Origin: Heterobilharzia americana
Lineage: Eukaryota; Platyhelminthes; Trematoda; Strigeidida; Schistosomatidae
Reading direction: 5' to 3'
NCBI GenBank assembly: GCA_944470555.2
Contig: OX104134.1
Location: forward strand, 52,009,890 to 52,073,889
DNA: 64,000 nt
The translations under genes and the position numbers were made by a program. The notes under the pieces were generated by a model that saw only the letters and a program-made list of their open reading frames with translations, searched no databases and was not told the DNA's origin. This document shows, piece by piece, positions 1 to 11,889 of this stretch (positions within the stretch are counted from its first letter, which is position 1; each line of letters starts with the position of its first letter).

Positions 1-400
1 CGCCTTATTTACATCACAGCTTGGTCTCGACTAGGAAGCTGTACATAGGCCGCACATCACTGTATGAGAGGCAACTCAGGCCTTCTGGAAAGAATTCAGG
101 GGGTAGCCACCCGAATGGTCCCTGCGATGGCAGATACCACCTATGAAGATCGACTTCAGGGGCCAAACCTCTTCTCTTTATCCTATCTCAGACAGACGGG
201 AGACCCGATCATGGTATTCAGGATTCTAAGAAATGACTAGACCTGATCTATGTTCTCTTTTCCTGTGCACTAGGTTGGAACACCCCATGAGACATAGGAG
301 AACAGAAAAGCAAAGACGATTGATGAGCTGCATTTCAGCTGACCTGCCTGTAATCTGACTCAAAGCTCAAGACCTTTCAGAGTGCTAAGTTACACCGGCC
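1..400 (+). mobile_element. CR1-like LINE, RT C-terminus plus 3' UTR fragment
   Basis: One frame ending at the TAG at 238-240 reads ERIQGVATRMVPAM, then TYEDRLQGPNLFSLSYLR, then GDPIMVFRILRND. This is the conserved C-terminal block of CR1/jockey-type reverse transcriptases (consensus LERVQRRATRLV..Y..RL..L.L..L.YRR.RGD). The copy is cut by the window start, so upstream domains are not visible. The roughly 160 bases after the stop hold 'caagacct', a motif that recurs at the 3' end of the antisense CR1-like copies near 16.2 kb and 53.5 kb. I therefore take this stretch as the 3' UTR. The coding part is a remnant, not a functional gene. Confidence 0.75.
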
Positions 401-2180
401 GTCGACTGATGTTAATCCCACTCGAAATTTTCCGAAGTATAAACGACGGATCGCGGCATCTCAGACACCCTCTAACGCGTTCGTGTGCACCTTATACGCG
501 ATTCTTTGTGTGACCTCTCAAACAAGTACTCAGTCGACTGTTTCGTTAGGTTAGATAGGGCAACTTTGGGTAAAGCAGTGTGTCGTGAATCTGATGTGGG
601 TCCAGATGTATTACATGTGGGCCAGAACGGGCCACTGTGGCAGGATGTAAGGCCGAAAATCTGTACTTTAGGCCAGATGCCGGAGCATTTTTGGAAAGAT
701 ACGGTTCAACGTAGGGCCAAGTGTGCTGAACGTGGGGCTAAAAACATCAGGCCAGGCCTAGGGAAAATGTTCCAGCATCAGTGGATCACTGCATCTTGGA
801 AACGCTCTAAAGCACCTGTGTGCAAAGCGATTATTTGTTTGATTGACTAAACAAGTTGTTTGCCACCGTTAATGACACACCCATATATGTTTGTGGCCAA
901 CTCAGTGTTCCCGTCCATACTATTGTGCACAAGGATGTTGTCTTCGAAAACGCTCACAGTACTGTGAGGAACTATTTGTAATATGCAGAATGAAGTTTAA
1001 TTCACCTCCCCAGTCTGGTCCTGATCAGTTTTTTCAGGCAACACCTAATGTCAGGTTGACAAATGGATGTAGCCCACGTCGTAAGAGTTAAAATTCTTCA
1101 CCTTTGAAAAAGTGTGTGCAACACGTGAAAGGGACGACTAATTGCACTGTCGTGGCTATTGGTGGGTTGGACAGCACCTGCATCGACTACTGATGCCAAG
1201 AACCATCACAAAAGTCTTTTTGTCATCCATATAATATGTATGATAGTATAATATGTTTCATATAACACAAGTTACGTGAAGACAAACCAGTTTACAGGTT
1301 TCATAATTTGGGTAATGTGAACTGACTCTCATGTAAAGTATGTATCACCTTGATGTAGGGTCAGTTTTACTCTTACGTTCACAAGTAAACACGTTATATC
1401 CAAAAACTAGTACGTATTTTACGTAGGAAAATCATAAGAGTCATTTTTGTATGCATAAATTAAAGTGTACATGTAGCTCGAGCGTCTCAAAGATAGGAAC
1501 TTCTCTCTTCCCAATTTCGTCTTGTGTGGTATATCATTCTCCGGTTTCTGCTCGTGCTTTCCTTTTCTCCTTCTCTTTTCAGCTGAAGTTTGAAGAGAAA
1601 ACCTTGAGCATAATTCTGACCAAAATTGTCAACCTACTGAATATACTACTTCATACATGATACCGGAAGTTATTGGAAGAGTACTTCATCTGGTCTTCCC
1701 CTATTGATTTTCAACTTTCTGAAACGTTCTACAGCGAACCCGTCCAGTTACCAACAGCCTAGATGCAACCAAGTACGAAAACTCGAGTTTTCGTAGTTGA
1801 CCAACTACAACAAATGATCTAAGGCTTCTTGACAGTCATAATGGCAGCGAAAATCTGGACAAACAACTAAGTCTAAGAAATAAACTCACCTAGTGACTCA
1901 AATGCTTCACCTCGTTTGACTCGGTTTTATAAAAGACAACTAACAGTCAACATACCTCCTTGATAATGCTGCCCAGTCAGTCAAAAAGGGGAAATGAGGG
2001 GAAAAATTGTTAAAGCAAGGGGAAACAATGAGCAAAAATAGACTTTGATGGGGAAGCTGTTTCTGAAATCGGAAAAAGCTCGGAAAAAGGGGAAACGTAA
2101 ACAATTAGGCGACATTATTGGGGAAACCGTAGCGCAGCCACCACATACATGGATGGAAATGTTTAAGGGAATATTAATAT
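401..2180. other. no recognised gene (anonymous DNA)
   Basis: Open frames of 121 codons (485-850) and about 65 codons (891-1091, 1451-1660) occur. None shows a family motif, signal peptide or repeat I recognise, and such lengths arise by chance. At 1980-2120 there is a purine-rich stretch with many 'ggggaaa' runs. I see nothing else to support a feature. Confidence 0.5.
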
Positions 2181-2258
2181 AGACTACTGACCACTAGATA
2201 TCCTTCTGATATTTTGATTATGAATCCTTTAACGGAATAAGATTGCTGAAGTAGCAAG

Positions 2259-2943
2259 TTGTGTTTGTTTAAGTTCATTGTTAGTAGTTTCAGGGCACCA
2301 CCGCGCCAAACACTATCGCAACGTGTGTCCCTAAGTACCGCCAAAGAGGCTGAAGACACACTCCTTCTCTCGCGACAACCGGACGTTGTTAATGCCTGCG
2401 AAATTCGGGCCAGGCCTGACAAGCCATGGTCAATAAGAGAGGAGGAGAGAAAGTCAGCGGTTGGAAATCCCAACAGAAACAACACTATAGTTGTACATGG
2501 GATTCCAGAATTACCAAGTGACCGCTCGGTCAAAGATCGGTACTTTCACGACGTCCAACAATGGCAATGGCTCTCAACCAAAGTTGGTCTCAACAGTATA
2601 CCAGCCAACAGCGTCAGTAGACTGCCAAGGCCAGCGCACCTGAAGACCATACCCAATCCCAGACTACTCGCCGTCCAGTTCGACTCATACGCCTCCCTCA
2701 CAGACGTTCTGCACGCATGATATAATGCGGAAGATCGCATGGGTGGCTCAATACGTATATGTGAAGGTAAACCTAGACCCACAAGGCAAGAGGAGAGACG
2801 ACAACCACCAAGACCTCTGGAGTCAGTGGTCGTCACACAGGCGCTGACCAGTGAGTTAGATACACCAAGTAAAGAAGCCACCACTGCCACAGCCCCCACC
2901 CAAGTTAAGAACAAAACACAAAAAACGGAACAATGCCAATCCT
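2259..2943 (+). pseudogene. CR1-like LINE ORF1-like remnant
   Basis: The frame at 2259-2720 contains NTIVVHGIPELPSDRSVKDR, then SVSRLPRP about 40 residues on, then PRLLAVQFDS. This order matches the RRM-like core of LINE ORF1 proteins (a VV..G.PE strand, a helix, a .V.RLG.P strand, a RPLLVRF strand), which bind the element RNA. A stop at 2718 breaks the frame. A basic, Pro/Thr-rich tail continues at 2739-2963, and an endonuclease follows at once, which is the ORF1-ORF2 order of CR1 elements. The assignment rests on that order and the core motif; the N-terminus is uncertain. The copy is broken. Confidence 0.55.
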
Positions 2944-3320
2944 ATGAGGACTGGCGAGGCTAAAATCAACCACGTAAGCGCTCATCCCGCGAAAATACAC
3001 ATCCAGACCTCCCCTCTCATCAGGCACACTCTAATATGTATGTACAACAATGTTAGGGGGCTAAGAGGGAAGGTAGCAGAAATGAGGACGCTGCGTGAAC
3101 ATCAGCACTCCGACATCGTATTCATCACCGAATCCTGGCTCTCGCCAGACATCTCCGACGAAGAGATGCATGTTACTGGCATGGAACTCTTCTGCAGGGA
3201 CAGGGAACATAGAGCAGGAGGGGGGGTGGCTATCTACGTAAACTCCTGTTTAAAGGCAAGGATGGTTAGCGATACGGCCTTAACCCAGCTCCCAGAGTCT
3301 CTATGGTGCTACTTCACTCT
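2944..3320 (+). pseudogene. CR1-like LINE endonuclease (EEP) fragment
   Basis: The translation reads LICMYNNVRGLRGKVAEMRT, then HSDIVFITESWLSPDISDEE, then CRDREHRAGGGVAIYVNS. These are the N-terminal strands of the apurinic-like LINE endonuclease that nicks target DNA. The Asn of 'YNNVRGL' and the Glu of 'TESWLS' are metal-binding positions in this family. Similarity stops near 'ESLWCYFTL' at about 3310. After that comes a pyrimidine-rich tract (3310-3375) ending in 'tttcag' with no endonuclease sequence, so the GDFN and SDH motifs and the whole RT are missing. This is the 5' half of a truncated copy on the same strand as the ORF1-like frame before it. Confidence 0.75.
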
Positions 3321-3660
3321 CTTCTTTATTCTCTCTTCAATCCTTTACCACTACCTTACTATTCTCTTTCAGGTACCTACACAGACAGGAGTCACGGCAG
3401 TTCTCTAAACTTCCCAGCAACCCGTAGCTCCCTAATCACTCTACAAATTACAACCTACTAACCCACAAAACATCCACCTCACCGAAGCTAAAAGCAAGAA
3501 AGCAGAGGGGATTTCCTCGTCCACTTCAGGAGTAAACCAAACAACTGGAACCAAGCCCTAAGAACTAGACGCGAGAGGTCAAAAACTACCAGTTTTCTAC
3601 GCTCGCACTATCAATATTGGATATATTGGATATTGGAACGTGTATCATGGAGGTGAGTAG
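3321..3660. other. no gene recognised; pyrimidine tract and short repeat
   Basis: A CT-rich tract with 'ctctttcag' lies at 3310-3375. A small direct repeat ('tattggata' units) lies at about 3612-3640. No coding similarity was recognised. Confidence 0.4.
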
Positions 3661-4760
3661 TGAACTTCTCGTATATTGCGTTTCACGTTTTAATATAATA
3701 GTATCCTGAATTTAAGGACCCATTTTTCGTTGAGAAATTGAGAGCCGTCTTGTTACAAAAGCGTGTGCCTTGTCACCGGTCTACGTTTTACAGACGATGT
3801 AAACGAATTTATAAAGCCATTTCGGAAGAGTCCACGAGGTGTATGAAACAATCTATTCGGGATGTAGAAATTGTTTCCGGAACTTGTAAACCAGCCTATT
3901 TTATAATGCTAAATGAGCAGGTGTTACTGAAGAACGTGTAGACGTGATTGAAGCAGTTAATTGCAACCGCACTTCCACTGCGGTGGAACTGCATGTTGAA
4001 ACGAGCGCTAGCGGTATTTTTCACTACTTACTTCTTATGAATAACATTTAGAAACTGCCGCACTTTATGCTTCAATCGAAGGCCATACGGAAAGTAGACA
4101 TGAGCGGATGATGAAGATGGTCATAAGTATGATGCCGCGAACGAATACAACGCAAGCCGACGGTGACGTTATCTTGGAAATATTCCGCGAGGAGTTTCCT
4201 CAGTTGCCTCGCAGTATTCGAATTGTATTACGAAGGTGTTCTCCAGTGAGAAGCTAGAGTTATAGGCTCAGAAATATATTGCCACATTGGTCTTAAGAGT
4301 AGTGTGCTCCGTTATGTAGAGCGGTGGCTACGTTTCACTACTTTCCGTGAAGTGGGACCTCAGTTGGACTACGATAGACTATCTCTTTCAAACAGTTCTA
4401 GTCAGCACCTGTGGCCTATATTAGGTCGATTATGCCGTCCGCGTGTTACTGAAGTCTTTCTTGTTGGTATACACGGTGGACAGCAGAAGCCATTGGACTT
4501 CAATGACTTTTCAGGTGATCTGACGGATGAGTTACGCCCATTATTGCTCGAAGGAATATATGCGTCTAAGTTTGACAAACACATACATGTAAGTGTCAAT
4601 GTGAATTCCATGTGCAAAACTCCATCGCCACTGGATAATAGTCCCTCAGATGTTTATCTCTGTACAGCAACGACTAAACCTGATGGATTACGTCTTTATT
4701 GCTGAGCGAGAAAAATGCGAAGACTTATATACTCACGTGGATTATATGGTGATGCTGACA
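3660..4760 (+). pseudogene. DNA-transposon transposase-domain remnant (CACTA-like, uncertain)
   Basis: Pieces in order suggest one decayed transposase-type protein. The frame at 3738-3941 holds a basic segment RSTFYRRCKRIYKAI. At 4160-4240 an interrupted frame reads EIFREEFPQLPRSIRIVL, like the 'L..LP.D.RTLL' segment of these proteins. The frame at 4304-4705 reads LDYDRLSLSNSSSQHLWPIL, then FLVGIHGGQQKPLDFNDF, then a DELRPLLLEG segment. In the family a secondary-site phrase 'DGLPLFKSSS..FWPILG' precedes 'PF.VGI..G..KP....FL..FV.EL'. Frame changes and stops separate the pieces, and the later 'CDAPA.A' part is lost. I recognise the domain from transposase-domain proteins common in invertebrate genomes; the superfamily is inference. 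Confidence 0.5.
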
Positions 4761-5736
4761 CTTACTGTTACCCGAAATCGATGAGGTGAGTTTTCGTTGG
4801 CCAACGATACTATAAACGCGCTAACTGATGTCAAGATAAACGTTTATCTGACGAAACGCGGAACTATACCACCAAGTTAACCATCTAGGTCACATGTAAC
4901 GCAAACGTCGAATATTGTACGACTTATTGTGTAAGAAGAATCGTAATTGGGGACAACCGAAACTCATAAACAATCTGAATGTAATGTGAAGTGATGTTTT
5001 TCTGTTCTTTTCATAAACCGCAGTCACTTTTATTATCATGATAAACCGTATCATTCAGGACAGCTCAACTACTGGAGATTTCTTTACCATTATCAATCTG
5101 ATGGTGCTTGTAAGCTGGCTTCTCCCATGTTAAACTGTTAATTTGAGAATAAAATATTTATTTATGTACAATATCAAACAACACATTATACACCGTTATT
5201 CGTAGCATATAAGAGATGCGTTTAGAGAAATAATGTCAGTATTTCTTAGACAACAAAGAATAAAACTGATAAACAACACAATTGTTTTTCATGCTTAAGA
5301 GAGCTCGGTTCAAAAATAGGAATTACTCAGACACCGTTTGAACCATCCAGTGTTCGTGAAAGTTGGCCAGGTAGTACGGCCGTGACCTTGGGCTATGTGC
5401 GTTCGTCATAAAGTTTTGATAGCATGGTGCAACCTGACAAATGCAATTACTGGATTCCATTTGGATGGACCGGTTAGGCAAACCTGGAAAATGAATAACA
5501 AAAGCGAATGGCAGGCGAAATTCGAAATGGGAGCACAAAAATACTACGCACAAGTATATCAACCATCATGCATGTAGGCGAGTTCATTGTGCTGACTGCA
5601 AAAATTACTTGGTGCAGTACCCGGAACCAACTGTTTAGAGATAAGCTTATGGGGAATAGCATGAAGGTGCATACGAAAGTAGCGAAAACAGAACCAAAGC
5701 CGGAGATAAATCGTAAACGTGAGGTATCGGGTAGCA
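4761..5736. other. no recognised gene
   Basis: AT-rich sequence. Frames of 60-79 codons at 5323-5577 show no family signature. The frame opening at 5508 only becomes recognisable after about 5737, where the LTR-element homology begins. Confidence 0.4.
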
Positions 5737-7350
5737 GTCCGGAGTTATCTATTGGCGGCACCACCTACGTAGGTCAGAGTTTAACCATCGTTAGAACCAA
5801 ACAATCAGGCGACGCGTCCTACCAAGCAGTTTTGGGGAAATATCCAGAGTTGCAACAACCGAAGCACACTCTTCCGTGCATAACCAGCAATGTTATGCAT
5901 CACGTCACAACCACAGGTCCACCTGTGGCATCCAAAGCGCGCCGTTTAGCCCCGATAAGCTCAAACGGCGAAAAATGAATTCGACCACATGCTCGAACTG
6001 GGCATTATCAGACCGTCAAACAGTCCTTGGGCATCGCCATTGCACATGGTTCCCAAAAAGGATAGCAACGACTGGCGTCCAACCGGTGATTACCGAAGGC
6101 TTAACGCCAAAACAACTCCGGACTGCTACCCGATACCTCACGTTTACGACTTGACCGCAACCTTATGCGGAATGAACATTTTCTCCAAAATCGACTTGGT
6201 CAAAGCGTACAACCAGATACCTATGGCAGCAGAAGATATCGCGAAAACAGCCATTATTACTCCTTTTGGCCTGTTTGAATTCCTGCGCATGCCTTTTGGT
6301 CTTCGGAATGCAGCACAAACATTCCAACGCTTTATGGACGACGTCTTCCGTGGTCTGAATTTTGTTCATGTCTACATCGATGACTGTCTAATTGCGAGTC
6401 CAGATAAGGAAACTCACCTTAAACATTTGGACCTCGCATTCGAAAGGCCTAAAAAACATGGCATCACAGTTAACTTACAGAAGTGTGAAATAGGAGTTGA
6501 ATCACTCAGCTTCCTTGGGCATACCATTGACAACAAAGGTATACGCCCATTGAGAGATAAAGTGGCGGCTATCACAAACTATCCAGAGCCGACCACTGTG
6601 AAACATCTCCGCACTTTCAATGGCCTGGTAAGTTATTACCGAAGGTTTATCCCTAACTGTGCCTCTGTCATGAGACCACTCACAGATCTACTTCGAGGAA
6701 CTGCGAAGTTCGTGTCTCTGGACAACGCGGCTAGACTTGCTTTCTCTAAAGTCAAGGAAGCCATTTCGAACGCAACCATGCTTATGCATCATGACCCCAA
6801 TGCTCCTCTGAGTATTGCTGTTGATGCATCTGATTCAGCAATTGGAGCAGTTTTGCAACAGTTGACTGACAACCAGTGGCAACCGTTAGCCTTTTTCTCG
6901 AGGCGGCTGCAAGACGCGGAAACAAGATACAGTACATTTGGTAGGGAACTCCTAGCCATGTACTGTTCTGTACGCCATTTTCGACATTCTGTGGAAGGTC
7001 GTGATTTCATTATTTTCACAGACCACAAACCGTTAACGTTTTCCCTCAGCTCGGCGTCTGACAAATACTCCCCTCGTGAGTCGCGACAGCTGGATTACAT
7101 TTCCCAGTTCACGTCAGACATCCGCCACATTTCTGGAGCAAACAACTCCGCAGCCGACGCACTATCTCGAATAGCTTCGATAAACTATATCGAGGGTATT
7201 GATCTCGTTGAACTAGCTCGGCGTCAAAAGGAAGACCTTGAGCTGCATCATGAGTTGTCGTCCACAACTCTCAAACTGCGACTTTGTCCTGTTGGATCAG
7301 ACAAGGAACAATTTTGTGCGATGTCTCTGCTAGTCAACCACGCCCAATAG
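5737..7350 (+). pseudogene. gypsy pol: reverse transcriptase and RNase H
   Basis: A first frame (to 5978) ends in VTTTGPPVASKARRLAP. Then a 453-codon frame (5989-7350) holds the classical order: [69 protein letters not shown], the catalytic [10 protein letters not shown], and [10 protein letters not shown] in the thumb. RNase H follows with [26 protein letters not shown] and FTDHKPLTF, ending with [11 protein letters not shown]. The RT Asp pair (YIDD) and the first RNase H Asp are present. A frameshift separates the two frames near 5978 and a stop at 7348-7350 splits RNase H from integrase, so the polyprotein is broken. The frame starts at an internal Met; no genuine start is implied. Confidence 0.92.
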
Positions 7351-8515
7351 TTCCGAAGAGTTGTCGACGCAACGTCTTCAATACGTTGCACAAACTCTCT
7401 CATCCAGGTGTACGAGCCACCATTAGGCTTATCGCACAACGTTTCTGCTGGCCTGGGATGAACAAAGACGTTAAGGAGTGGGCCCAGTCGTGCTTAGCTT
7501 GTCAAAAGTGTAAAGTCACACGAAAAGCCCTTTAGGCTCATTTCTAGCCCCAGACATGCGTTTCGACCACGTCCATATAGATATTGTAGGACCCCTACCA
7601 GAATCTAATGGATGTACCTACCTTTTCACTTGTTGATCGTTTCACACGATGGCCGGAAGCAGTACCATTAAAGATATTACTGCCGAAACAGTTGCTCGTG
7701 TTTTCGTCGAAAGATGGATCGCGAACTTCGGATGTCCATCCTACGTCACAACCGACCGTGGGCGCCAATTTGAGTGCGGACTATTTCACGCTCTAACGGC
7801 ACTTTTAGGTTGCACTCGGTTCCGAACGACAGCCTACCATCCACAAGCAAATGGCATGGTAGAGCGTTTCCATCGACAGCTGAAAGCTTCCCTTTCAGCT
7901 ACAAACATACCTCAGTGGACCGAGGCTCTGCCTCTAGTCCTACTAGGTATTCGTAACGCGTTGAAAGTTGATGCTGGATGCACTCCTGCAGAACTCGTCT
8001 ATGGGACCACTCTTCGCCTACCAGGTGAGTTTGTTTCCCCTTCAACTTTCAAACATGTTTCCGACAGGGCATCTTACGTGACTAGGCTTACAAACGCAAT
8101 GCGTTCAGTTAGGCCTTCTCCGATTAGACCGCAAACGACTGATGTTTTCGTCCACCCCAGTTTACAGAAGACATCACACGTGTTTGTTCGCCACGACGCC
8201 GTTCGTCGACCACTTGAACCACCCTACGACGGGCCGTTCAAAGTGATTAAGCGACACGAGAAATTCTACATAATTGAGCGAGACGGACGTGAAGATACTG
8301 TCAGTATCGACCGTTTGAAACCAGCTTATTTCGAAGGCAACCCCATTATAAGTGACGTTTCAGCTCGCTACAGCCGACCGATGGATAGCTCAATTATCGG
8401 AATTCTTGACGATGTCCCTGGTATTGCACAGTTGCAACAACCATTGGCGCAACAGAAAACACGATCAGGTCGAACCGCCAGGTCCTCAGGGTATTTAAAA
8501 TCCTATTCAACTTAG
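7284..8515 (+). pseudogene. gypsy pol: integrase
   Basis: An HHCC zinc-binding domain lies at 7365-7525 (HKLSHPGVRATIRLIAQ, then CLACQKCKV). The DDE core follows: a first Asp near 7580 in a DIVGPLPES context, [17 protein letters not shown] for the second Asp, and [18 protein letters not shown] for the Glu. The C-terminal region, with [18 protein letters not shown], runs to the stop at 8513-8515. At least two frame changes occur, near 7350 and 7535-7650. Integrase joins element cDNA to host DNA, but this copy is interrupted. Compared with the antisense copy it keeps about 450 bases that the other has lost. Confidence 0.88.
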
Positions 8516-9011
8516 TGTTGTGAAATGAGATGTGCCAGCCATATTTTTTACTTACAAATTTTTTTCCGAGGCACTATTTTCCTTATCTGCCGGCAATGCA
8601 AAACTCCTCGTACATTTTGCTTGTTTATAACAATTTTTATTACCACGTAATGAAACTTTTAAAAAAACGGTGAAAATAAGCGTAATTTTTTTGTTTTCGA
8701 TATGTTTATATATAAATAATTCCCATTTTTAAGAAACGTTTTCGTGGTATTAAAGACTTTTATTTATATTCCAGGTGCAGCGAGCACTGGACGGAACGTC
8801 AAAAGGAACTGAGGACGGCGATCGACGTCCAATTCGACTTATTGTATTTTATTACTTAATTGCCACGACACCTCAGAATAAGTTCAGACAACCGGGGGCC
8901 ACTTCACGCAGTGAGCCCATCGGTAGAGTTTTGCCAGTGGAGAAACCACTGGGCTTCTACTTCCGGCTGGTATCGTCTTAGTGTCCTCACGAACCCACCA
9001 GGGGGGTGATC
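8516..9011 (+). other. 3' untranslated region of the CsRn1-like element and polypurine tract
   Basis: This noncoding stretch lies between the integrase stop and the 3' LTR. Parts (about 8770-9000) match the antisense copy at 27730-27960. The purine run 'aggggggtga' at about 9000-9009, just before the LTR 'TG', is a plausible polypurine tract for plus-strand priming. Confidence 0.6.
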
Positions 9012-9355
9012 TGTAGCGTCACACACTTCCCCAAAATCAATAGCCTAGGGTTTGACGACTTTCGACATTGATGCTGACCTTGATAGTTTAACTGAACTCG
9101 CTAGGCTGAAGGCACCCGGTCAAGCATCCTCGCCATTTGGCACGCTGTCGTGTTACGTTGCACCGCTCGTATTCGACTCTCTAGCCAGTTAGCTGGAACA
9201 CACCGGTATTTTGGCACAACCATCCAAATATACTACTCCACCCGACTACGCTATCGTGTTTTTCCTTGGTCTCGCATTCGCGGGTATATAACAAGTCCGA
9301 ATAATTGGTGATTGGTCTTTGCGTCTGCCAAGTTCGCACCAGGACAAATCCTAAA
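9012..9355 (+). repeat. 3' LTR of the CsRn1-like element
   Basis: The LTR begins 'tgtagcgtcacac' right after the polypurine tract and ends near 'caaatcctaaa', about 344 bases. The antisense copy has a clearly related LTR at 27388-27707 beginning 'tgtaacgtcacac'. Both contain 'aatagcctagggtttgacga' and the TATA-like 'gggtatataac' or 'aggtatataac' near the 3' third. The 3' edge is set by the common end of three LTR ends in the window (here, 27388 and 31737). Confidence 0.8.
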
Positions 9356-10395
9356 CCACCATGGAATAGAGGATTTGGAACCAGGTATTCGCTTATGTGC
9401 AGAAAACTTATGTACATTAGTTAAGTGAAGCTATAAACACTTAAATAAAACTCATGCTCCATGCTATAGCGGTAACCACGCTTTATATAGTCACGGGGGA
9501 GGGATGATGATGGTGCTCTCTGTTGAGTGTCATCATATCAGAGCCATAGAGACGATATGCTGGTGCAGAGTGGGCTGAGGCGGTAGACATGGCGCACTTA
9601 TTTATTAGCCTTTTTTAATAACCTCATCCTCTTTTACTATTATTATATCATCAGTAGTACAAGAGCTGTAGGTTTCGTAAGGATACCGCCACACATGCAA
9701 GGGTATTTCGAGTTTATCTCCCTCCCATCATGCCTGCTGGTCAGTTTTTACCATCTCTGGATCTTTCCACGTCAATTTTCTAAATATTCCTGTACTACGC
9801 CCAACAGAGTTGATCGTTACAAGGATACTATCAGCTGGCTAAGACCGTGCATAAATTATTGGTTCAGTCATCATCATCGGGCGACGCTTATGACCATTAT
9901 ACCTCTACCCACGCCATAATCAAACCTGGTTTATCACATAAAACTGACTTGTGCTACAGTACAGCGCAAAGGCTTCTAGCTTATTACAAAGAGAAAAGGG
10001 AATGGTGGGTAGAATGTTTATTTGTAGGAGGGGATAAGAGTAGCTGGACTTTGGCAAGATTGATGTTAGGGACAGTAACCAGCATCAAACACAATCACCA
10101 CAAAGTCGCGTAGAATAGTATGTGACTCAACAAAAATTAACTACCGCATGATAAATTATCGTGGTCGCATCAGATTATTGCATGTTGGGCTCTAGATATT
10201 TGGTTGACCAATGGGAGATATGGGCGTAGGGGTTCAAAGTTGACTGAAACCGGGATATGGTCTTGCAGCATCAGACATCATGCGGCAGTCTGTTCTAAGT
10301 GTTGGCATAACGAGTCGTGGAAAATAAAGAGTTGAGCTGTTTGAATGCATATGGTAGTGACCTGACAGTCCTGGTCTGTATGATCGTAGCTTTTA
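9356..10395. other. no recognised gene
   Basis: Frames of 74-88 codons at 9695-10113 have no recognisable motif. There is a small 'gatgatgatgg' run at about 9504. The segment nearest 10395 may be the 3' UTR of the antisense LINE that follows. Confidence 0.4.
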
Positions 10396-11870
10396 TTAGG
10401 TGAACTTTGCTGTATCCACATTGTTAGTCGCTCCATGGTGTAGGACTTCGTAGAAAATGCTGAGGTTCAGCGTTATTCGCCTTAACCACATAAGCTCTAA
10501 TCGATTAGCATGATATCTGCTACAGTATGAATCACCGGGAGAAATAATCCTGGTAAAGTGTCGTCGAGTTTTCTCTATTTTCTGATTGTCACCACAGTGC
10601 AGGCAAATAAGCATGATAGGACAGTATTCAAGTAGTGGTTGCACACACATCTTATACAAAATCACGTTGGTTTTATCCAGGAGAAAGTTTCGGTGAACCA
10701 AGCCGATGAGGTGGTGTGATTTGGAGCGCTGCGTCGTTGCATGTTCTGCGGAGGAAAGGTCGGTGGATTACTTTATTCAAAAGTCGCAAATGTTACTTAG
10801 CTGTGGGACTGCAGGGTTGCTGAGTCGAAGATTAGTTGGCACGGTCTTTTCGCCGAGGAGCGCAGGGCCGGACTTCTGTTTATTCAGCGGCAGCAGCCAC
10901 GTGTCACACCATTTTTGTTGCCTGCCAAGATCGTTTTGCATGGCGGTATTGATGCTGCTACACTGATTAAGGTGAAAAGTGTACACTACTTTCAAGCCAT
11001 CTGCAAAGGGTAAGGTTTTTCCTGACTGAAAGCAGGCACATATATCATTCATGTGCATTACAAAGAGAAGGCGTTCCAGAACGGAGCCTTGGAGTGCTCC
11101 ACTGGCAATATTTCTGAGAAGGGAACAATGCTAGCCCATTTCGACGACTCGGATGAGATTCAACAGAAATGGGCCGATCCAGTCATGGAACTTGCCATTT
11201 ATCTTGAGTGTATTCAGTTTATGGTGTAGTGAGGGGTGATGCACTTTGTCAAAGGCCCTGGAGAAATCCGAATAAAGCGAGACAACCACTTTTCCATCGT
11301 CTCCACTGTTAATTACGCGTTTGAAGCGTTCTGGGTGACATTTGATACAAAATTTTTTAGGCAGAAGTCCATGCCAAAGGAGCTCATGAGCTTGTGATCT
11401 AAAAGGTGCAAAAAGATGGAGATTTTCGCTACGTTTTACATTATATGTAAAAAGACAGATGTTATGTTGATGGGATGATAATTTTCCGGGCTGAGTCTGG
11501 AACCTTTCTTAAGGCGTGGGGTAATATGACTAGTCTTCCACGAAACTAAGAAAGTGTAAGGGTTTGAGGATGGGTTGGATATTGTTGTTAGCGATTCGGG
11601 GAACTCCAGGCCGCCATTTTCAATTGAAATGCCAGGTGTTCTACCCACTTCCCGCTAAGGGAGGGTTTCGGTGAGTTTATTGCGTCACGCTGCCCAGATT
11701 AAATTTAACCTCCTGGATTTGATGTGCACCACTGTCACTGAGTGCTGCAAGGCTTCGATTGCAATCGGTGAAGGAGAGGCTAAACGCTTCACTCAGTAGT
11801 TCACATACCTCTGTGGGGTCTGTAACAGTCTTGCTGCCTGCTGTCAACAGTTTCAGTTAAATTAACACCC
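10396..11870 (-). pseudogene. CR1/jockey-like LINE reverse transcriptase, antisense remnant
   Basis: Reading leftward from about 11870, the complement gives TVTDPTEVCELLSEAFSLSF (N-terminal RT linker), WKTSHITPRLKKGSRLSPEN with YHPINITSV, then DFSRAFDKVHH, NGKFHDWIGPFL, GSVLERLLF, and PFADGLKVVYTF, where FADD is expected. The C-terminal part is LLEYCPIMLICLHC..KIEKTRRHFTRII, matching the 'P.LEY...W......IE..Q.R.TR' block. Several frame changes split it into pieces (10396-10701, 10777-11058, 11436-11648). The second catalytic Asp of FADD reads Gly, so the copy is dead. Confidence 0.8.
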
Positions 11871-11889
11871 GCCTAAAGGTTAAGGAGGT

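Larger units (their letters stand above)
5737..9355 (+). mobile_element. Ty3/gypsy LTR retrotransposon, CsRn1/Boudicca-like, 5'-truncated copy
   Basis: The element runs from the end of the protease region through RT, RNase H and integrase to a 3' LTR. Homology to the antisense copy at 27388-31782 begins at about 5737 ('agttatctat') and continues through the LTR. No gag, protease active site or 5' LTR is present on the left, so the copy is truncated. The clade call rests on RT and integrase style and on the antisense sister copy, whose Gag region carries an eroded CHCC-type knuckle, a hallmark of the CsRn1 clade. Frame breaks in pol mean it cannot be autonomous. Its mate lies 18 kb away in opposite orientation. 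Confidence 0.85.

Noticed and set aside
485..850. 121-codon open frame as a host gene
   Set aside because: No domain, no motif, and no support from the flanks. The length is compatible with chance in this amount of sequence.
3310..3380. Pyrimidine tract plus 'tttcag' as a host splice acceptor
   Set aside because: No exon-like coding sequence follows, and the tract sits inside a truncated LINE.
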